DNA from: Irpex lacteus
Lineage: Eukaryota > Basidiomycota > Agaricomycetes > Polyporales > Irpicaceae
Assembly (NCBI GenBank): GCA_001986395.2
Contig: MQVO02000021.1
Span: 124,001-188,000, forward strand
Direction of reading: 5' to 3'
DNA length: 64,000 bases
Shown here: positions 58,941-64,000 of the stretch, in pieces
Layout: every line of letters begins with the position of its first letter
Numbering within the stretch: the first letter of the stretch is position 1
Notes under the pieces: generated by a model
Database searches by the model: none
What the model saw: only the letters and a program-made list of their open reading frames with translations
What the model was told of the DNA's origin: nothing
Program-made: the position numbers and the translations under genes

Positions 58941-60319
58941 ATGTCCACCGACGAAGGCAAGCTCTCTTTCACCATCCGACGCCCGTCGCCGGTGTCTAGG
59001 GCCAGCTCGGCAGGGGGGAACGACTCTGACTTCAAGATACCTGCCATTCCCGCTCGCCTCACCAGCAGCGCCAACAGCAGCGCACCTGGTAGTCCACTCC
59101 GCAATGAGTCTCCAAAGCCAAGGTCCCGCACCTACGGCGAAAGAGATAGTTCGGACGAGGAAGAAGAGACAGAGGATGAACTGGTAACAGGCTTCGACAA
59201 GTTTGGTGTCCAGCGGTGTGTATCATTTGCAATTTATCCTCGTAAAAGTTCGGTCCCACAACTCACAAAAGCTGGCCTCTTCGTCAGACTCCATGAGAAG
59301 AAGAAGCCCCAGGGGCCACTGGTTATCCCAGCCCTGAAGAATAAAGATTGGAGAGAGCTTGCGAGGAAGAGAAAGAACCTATATGTCCCTCCCAGCGCAG
59401 CTGCACAAACAGGCGCAGACGGTAGCGTTGGCGGTCTTGGCACAAGGGATACCATCAACTCTGGACCTCAGCTGTCTGGCTTGCAGACCAGGAAGAAGAT
59501 CAAGGTGGAAGATGAGGCGATGGAAGTAGAGGAGGAAGTGACGGTGGCAGTAACAGCGGAAGAGACTGTGAAGCAGGAAGAGACCGAGGACCAGAAAGCC
59601 ATTCGCGCGCTAATAGACAGTGCACAGGGCGGCGATTTGGATGGTCCTCGCGTGGATATTATTCCTGCGCCGTCAGAGGATGACGCCTACCGCCAAGACG
59701 TAGAGGAACTTCCCGACCTTCCGACGCTCGACGACTATGAGCGTGTACCTGTCGCACAGTTTGGTGCGGCCCTTCTTCGCGGTATGGGCTGGAAAGAGGG
59801 GACTGCCGCCAGCCGCAAAGGCAAGGGACCTGTGGAACCGTGGTTGCCACAGGCTCGTCCTGCTCTTTTGGGAATTGGCGCAAAGGAGAAAGAGGTCTTT
59901 GACGATGGAAGCAAAGGGAAGAAGAAGAATTTCGTCGACAAACGCTACATCCCCGTTATCAAGCAAGAACGTCGTGATGATGGTGACCGCGGCTCGCGCT
60001 CTGGATCTGGCTCTGGTACGTCCTCGAGAAGACGTACTCCCTCTCCGCGAGAGGATCACGAAGGTCGCCTTCTCCGGACCGTCGAAAGGATCGCGATAGA
60101 GAAGGGGACCGGAGACGGGACAAAGAGAGAGATAGAGATGGTGGAAGGGAACGCGAGCGGGATAGCGATCGAACGAAAGACAAGTATGATGATCGTTATG
60201 AAGATCGAGAGAAGAGACGAGATCGCGACTATCGTGACAAAGAGTACGATTCGCGGCGGGACAAGGAGAGGGACAGAGAGCGATCAGACAGAAGTCGTCG
60301 TGAAAGAGACAGACGTTGA
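58941..60319 (+). CDS. SPP2: Pre-mRNA-splicing factor Spp2/GPKOW-like
   Basis: This G-patch protein recruits and activates the DEAH helicase Prp2 in the spliceosome. It starts MSTDEGKLSFTIRRPSP. The family landmark GFDKFGVQR is joined, by a 72-base intron ending at CGTCAG, to LHEKKKPQGPLVIPALKNKDWREL. The G-patch is VPVAQFGAALLRGMGWKEG (about residues 225-243), followed by the RPALLGIGAKEKE region. After SSRRRTPSPR the reading frame changes character. In the adjacent frame the sequence becomes an RD/RE-rich tail (RRSPSPDRRKDRDRE...) ending at a TGA at 60317-60319. Unshifted, the frame runs to 60425 with atypical residues. One base seems lost near 60050. A 38-base intron (donor GTACGT) would also reconcile the frames but is very short. 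Confidence 0.85.
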
Positions 60320-60673
60320 TGCACACACTACTGTACCCTACCCATACACATTCTATCCTACTGTACGATTCGACATCATTCTGTCAGAGGGTTATAATGC
60401 AGACCTGTGCATGTACTGTATGTAACTGACCACCCAAGGTACCTCTGAAATCGAATTTGTGCACGAATGATCGTCATTATAATCGTACGTCTGTCATTAC
60501 ATGTTTTCTTGTTTCTTCATTCGAGTAGGATCGATTGGCCACATCATTTTCCTTTCCCGGCTCAGACACTGATTGCGTACTGCTCTATAAACGCCCAATG
60601 CATTACGAGCGCTTGCACGTCTGCGTCTTTCAGGTTCTTACCCTAATCTTCCACTCACGAAAGACCATTCAAA

Positions 60674-62737
60674 ATGCAGGGACAGACACCAGTTTTTGTG
60701 ATGAGTATGTTCCCAGTATATGTTTATATTGGTATTTGCACTGACGCGAGGTAGACACGACGCCTGAAAGGCAGACTGGGCGCAAAGCTCAGATTTCTAA
60801 TATTACAGCTGCGAAAGTATGTGTTTCTGTACACCCGCGTAGAGCACCACTGAATGCTATATAGACGGTTGCAGACGTGATAAGAACTTGTTCGGGCCCA
60901 AAGCTATGCTCAAGATGATTTGGACCGATGGGTGGTATTCTGTACGTTTGCGTACTCGCCTAGTGAAGCAAAAGTACATACCACTGATCGCGCGTTTTGT
61001 GTAGGCTGACGAACGACGGAAACGCGATATTGCGAGAAATCGATGTGGCACATCCAGCAGCGAAGAACATGATCGAGCTGAGTAGAACCAGGACGAGGAA
61101 TGCGGCGATGGAACGACCAGTGTGATCATCCTCGGTGTGTGTCATGTCTCTTCCACAAAGGCGAGATTTAACTTACGTCCGCATACAATAGCTGGAGAGA
61201 TCCTTGCACAGTCATTATCTCAGCTAGAACGCGACATTCACCCTGTCGTCATCATCTCCGCGTACAACAAGGCTCTGAAAGAAGCCCTCGAAATTGTCAA
61301 GCGCATTTCCGTCCCCATCGACACTCTAGCGACGAAGACATGCTGTCGCTCATCAAAACTTCCATTGGCACAAAGTTCGTATCTCGGTGGTCCGACCTGA
61401 TGTGCAATCTGGCTCTGCAGGCCGTCCGCACCGTCGCCCTGGACGAAGACGGCATCAAGTCGGTGGACATCAAGCGGTATGCGCGTGTGGAGAAGATTCC
61501 TGGAGGAGAGATTGAGCAGAGTAAGGTGCTGAAGGGTATCATGCTGAACAAGGACATTACACACCCGCACATGCGAAGAAGGATCGCGAACCCGAGGGTG
61601 ATCCTGCTCGATTGCCCGCTCGAGTACAAGAAGGGAGAGTCCCAGACAAACATCGAGATTTCGAAGGAGGCGGACTGGTCGCGCATCCAAGAGCTTGAAG
61701 AGGAGCAGGTGAAGGCTATGGTCGATAAAATTCTTGAATTCAAGCCAGACGTCGTCATCACGGAGAAGGGTGTTTCAGGTGAGCTCGCGAGCGATATTCC
61801 ATGATTCTGGTATCTGATGCCTCTACAGATTACGCACAACATTTCTTCCTCAAGGCAAACGTCTCCGCCATTCGTCGAGTGCGGAAGTCGGACAACAATC
61901 GTATTGCACGTGCTGTCGGCGCGACGATCGTCAACAGGATAGAAGACCTCCGTGATGCCGACGTTGGCACGAAGTGTGGTCTTTTCAACATTGAGAAGAT
62001 CGGAGATGAGTGAGCAGCTGACTAGGACCTCCCCTTGTATCACGTCCCTCAACGTTTCTTCTACAGATACTTCACTTTCCTCGATCAGTGCAGCACGCCG
62101 AAAGCATGCACGATCCTCCTCCGCGGTCCTTCGAAGGACATTCTCAATGAGATCGACCGCAACCTCGCGGATGCTATGTCAGTAGCCCGAAACGTCTTCT
62201 TCAACCCTATCCTCGCACCAGGCGGTGGTGCCACCGAGATGGCCATCAGCGTCGGCTTGCACGCGAAGGCGCGGTCGATCCAGGGTGTCGAGGGTTGGCC
62301 GTTCAGAGCTGTCGCGGACGCCATGGAAGTGATTCCTCGAACACTCGTTCAGAACAGTGGTGGCAACGCTATCCGTGTACTACGGAGCTCCGGGTACGTT
62401 TCTTACTATTGCTATTCTCTGCTATCGTTGACATTCCTCCCCCTCCAGGCAAGCACGCGAATGGAGAACATTCTTGGGGTATCAACGGTGATACCGGTAA
62501 GATTGTCGATATGAAAGAATACGGACTGTACGAGTCAGCAAGTGTTAAGGTACGAACCGCCCTGCTGAATTTTTACTCGGTACTGATTCATCTTTGAAGA
62601 TTCAAACATTCAAAACCGCCATTGAGGCTGCCCGTGTGCTGTTGCGTGTGGACGATGTGGTGCAAGCCACTCGTAAAGACAGGGAACGCGAGAGTGCAGC
62701 ACCCGTGGCTGGCCCTGAAGACATGCCTGAGAGTTAA
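60674..62737 (+). CDS. CCT3: T-complex protein 1 subunit gamma, with several frame breaks
   Basis: This is the gamma subunit of the cytosolic TRiC/CCT chaperonin, which folds actin, tubulin and WD proteins. It starts MQGQTPVFVM|NTTPERQTGRKAQISNITAAK. ATP-site motifs are GPKAMLKMI...MGG, TNDGNAILREIDVAHPAAK and CGDGTTSVIILAGE. The apical domain contains KGIMLNKDITHPHMRRRI and PDVVITEKGVSDYAQHFF. The second ATP half is LAPGGGATEMAISVGLHAKA, and it ends PVAGPEDMPES at 62735-62737. Translation needs about seven one-base insertions: three within 60890-60926, then near 61087, 61323, 62380 and 62452. The residues on both sides of every break match the family. CCT3 is normally single-copy and essential, so these breaks are most simply sequence errors. 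Confidence 0.9.
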
Positions 62738-63146
62738 GCGTTACTGTAGATAAAATGAGGGGTTCGAGCTGTAGTCTCTCGTGTACCATAGCGTTTGCTT
62801 GTCATAGACCCAGCCGCGATATCAGACGATCCTGGAACAGCCGTTATTAAGGATGTGTGGCATCGTCAAGTCCTGCAGCAGTGGTCTCACTATAAATCGT
62901 GCGCCACAAAGGACGTCCATGCCATATATGGACTCGGTCGTTGGCCACACACCGTCTTACCATGTCGCTTTCATGCGATGGCAGTCCTTCAACTTTAATG
63001 ATAGCATAGGGTGTACGGGCTTGTGCTCAAGGAGCCCGTCTGGAACTCGCGCGCGAATACAAACAATACTGGGAGAGGGAAATTGAGGTCAATTTATAAA
63101 CGTACTGACCTCTGATAATTTATCCAACATCAACTACTAATACAAA
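62738..63146. other. Convergent 3' regions, CCT3 / VPS29
   Basis: The stop codons of the two genes face each other across 409 bases. Open frames here are short and without family features. Confidence 0.4.
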
Positions 63147-63941
63147 TTACCATACACTTTGCTGATGGGGCGGAGGACTGGAGGGTATATTCTGAGGTAA
63201 AGTCTTCGGAGGTTCCTTCACCACCTCGGTGTTCTTCCGATACTCAATCTTTTCCACCCTCACCTCGCCCTCAATGAGCTGATACACGTAAGTCACCACG
63301 ACTGGGCCCTGAATATCCATCAAGGCAAATGATGGAGTAGGATCGCTGTGCGAGTATTGAGCACGAGCATCCTTTGATACAATAAAAAGAAGTACCCGTT
63401 GACACTCCCAATCCATGCACCTGTTGCAGACCCGGGATTTATGAAGAAGCGGCCATCGTATTCAACAGCCTGAAACCTGACCGCAGCAAGATAGTTAGAG
63501 GGCGTCCACGTAAAAGAGCATGAATACGAACGTATGAGTGTGCCCCGACACTAGAACATCGACGTCTAACTGCCTTGCGATCGCGCTGAGGGAGTCCAGG
63601 TCGCCGGTAGGTACACTTTGGTGACCGTGTACGATACCGATGCGTATGGGCGGGTGTGTCACTGTCACAGACAAAGGTAAGGCACTCTATGTAAGTGTTA
63701 GCAACTATGCGCATGATATTGGAGATATTCACGTTCGACACACCTCGTCATAATCTCCCTTTACCACATGCACATCCGGTGAAACTGTCCGCAGGTATTC
63801 ATACGTTTCTCTGTCGCATAGGTTACCTGTGCAAAGAATCTGTTGGATTTTTCCTGGAACTAAAAGCTTCTTGAACTTGGCCGGTAAGTCGTGTACACGA
63901 TGAGGAATGTGCAAGTCGCCGATGATGAGGACGAGGACCAT
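63147..63941 (-). CDS. VPS29: Retromer subunit Vps29
   Basis: This phosphoesterase-fold scaffold of the retromer returns cargo from endosomes to the Golgi. The start at 63941 ([16 protein letters not shown]) is preferred over an in-frame upstream extension, because family members begin at this point. Motifs of the metallophosphoesterase fold follow: [51 protein letters not shown] and [37 protein letters not shown] is joined across a 50-base intron. The C-terminus carries a Pro-rich extension ([13 protein letters not shown]). No frame breaks were found, unlike the neighbouring CCT3. Confidence 0.94.
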
Positions 63942-64000
63942 GGTCGTTGTCTGCAACGACGAGCGCAGCGCATCACTCAGCGGGAATGACATCCGGATAA

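Overview
The window looks like a nuclear contig from a wood-decaying Agaricomycete. Nearly every gene is split by 45-65 nt GT-AG introns with CTRAY-type branch sites. Two cellulose-active AA9 copper monooxygenases carry fungal cellulose-binding modules, a DUF6535 membrane protein of the mushroom-forming fungi is present, and conserved single-copy eukaryotic genes (RPL14, CCT3, EXO70, VPS29) sit between lineage-specific ones. A white-rot polypore is my best guess (inference). No tRNA, rRNA, CRISPR or transposon was recognised.

Layout. 0.6-2.7 kb: a low-complexity unknown protein (-). 4.2-8.4 kb: two tandem AA9-CBM1 secreted oxidases (+), each with a TATA box. 8.9-11.5 kb: two unknown Ser-rich or charged proteins (+). 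12.2-14.8 kb: a DUF6535 membrane protein (+). 15.4-19.5 kb: a large SMP/C2 membrane-contact protein resembling S. pombe Mug190 (-). Directly upstream of it, 20.2-21.4 kb holds a partial copy in which the membrane-hairpin exon has been triplicated into a new gene joined by three GC-AG introns. 22.7-31.0 kb: a small one-pass membrane protein, ribosomal protein eL14, an F-box-like protein, an NAD(P)-dependent SDR reductase and the autophagy PI3-kinase subunit ATG14. 31.3-42.5 kb: four tandem class-II O-methyltransferases, all on the minus strand. 43.2-54.1 kb: a TMEM242-like protein, EXO70, ATG18, an EZH2-type H3K27 methyltransferase, ATG101 and a Yippee protein. 54.6-63.9 kb: allantoinase, an F-box/LRR-like protein, the splicing factor SPP2, chaperonin subunit CCT3 and retromer subunit VPS29.

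How it fits together. ATG14 (makes PI3P), ATG18 (reads PI3P) and ATG101 (initiation kinase complex) lie within 23.5 kb, an unusual density of autophagy genes, with EXO70 and VPS29 adding membrane traffic. The O-methyltransferase array has no polyketide synthase, NRPS or terpene cyclase beside it, so it looks like a tandem expansion and not a classical metabolite cluster.

Data-quality warning. Between about 55.06 and 62.46 kb I count about 14 apparent one-base deletions, mostly at homopolymers, in four neighbouring genes that include the normally essential CCT3. Elsewhere I found only one. Consensus error is the simplest reading, and the pseudogene-like appearance of allantoinase should be read in that light.
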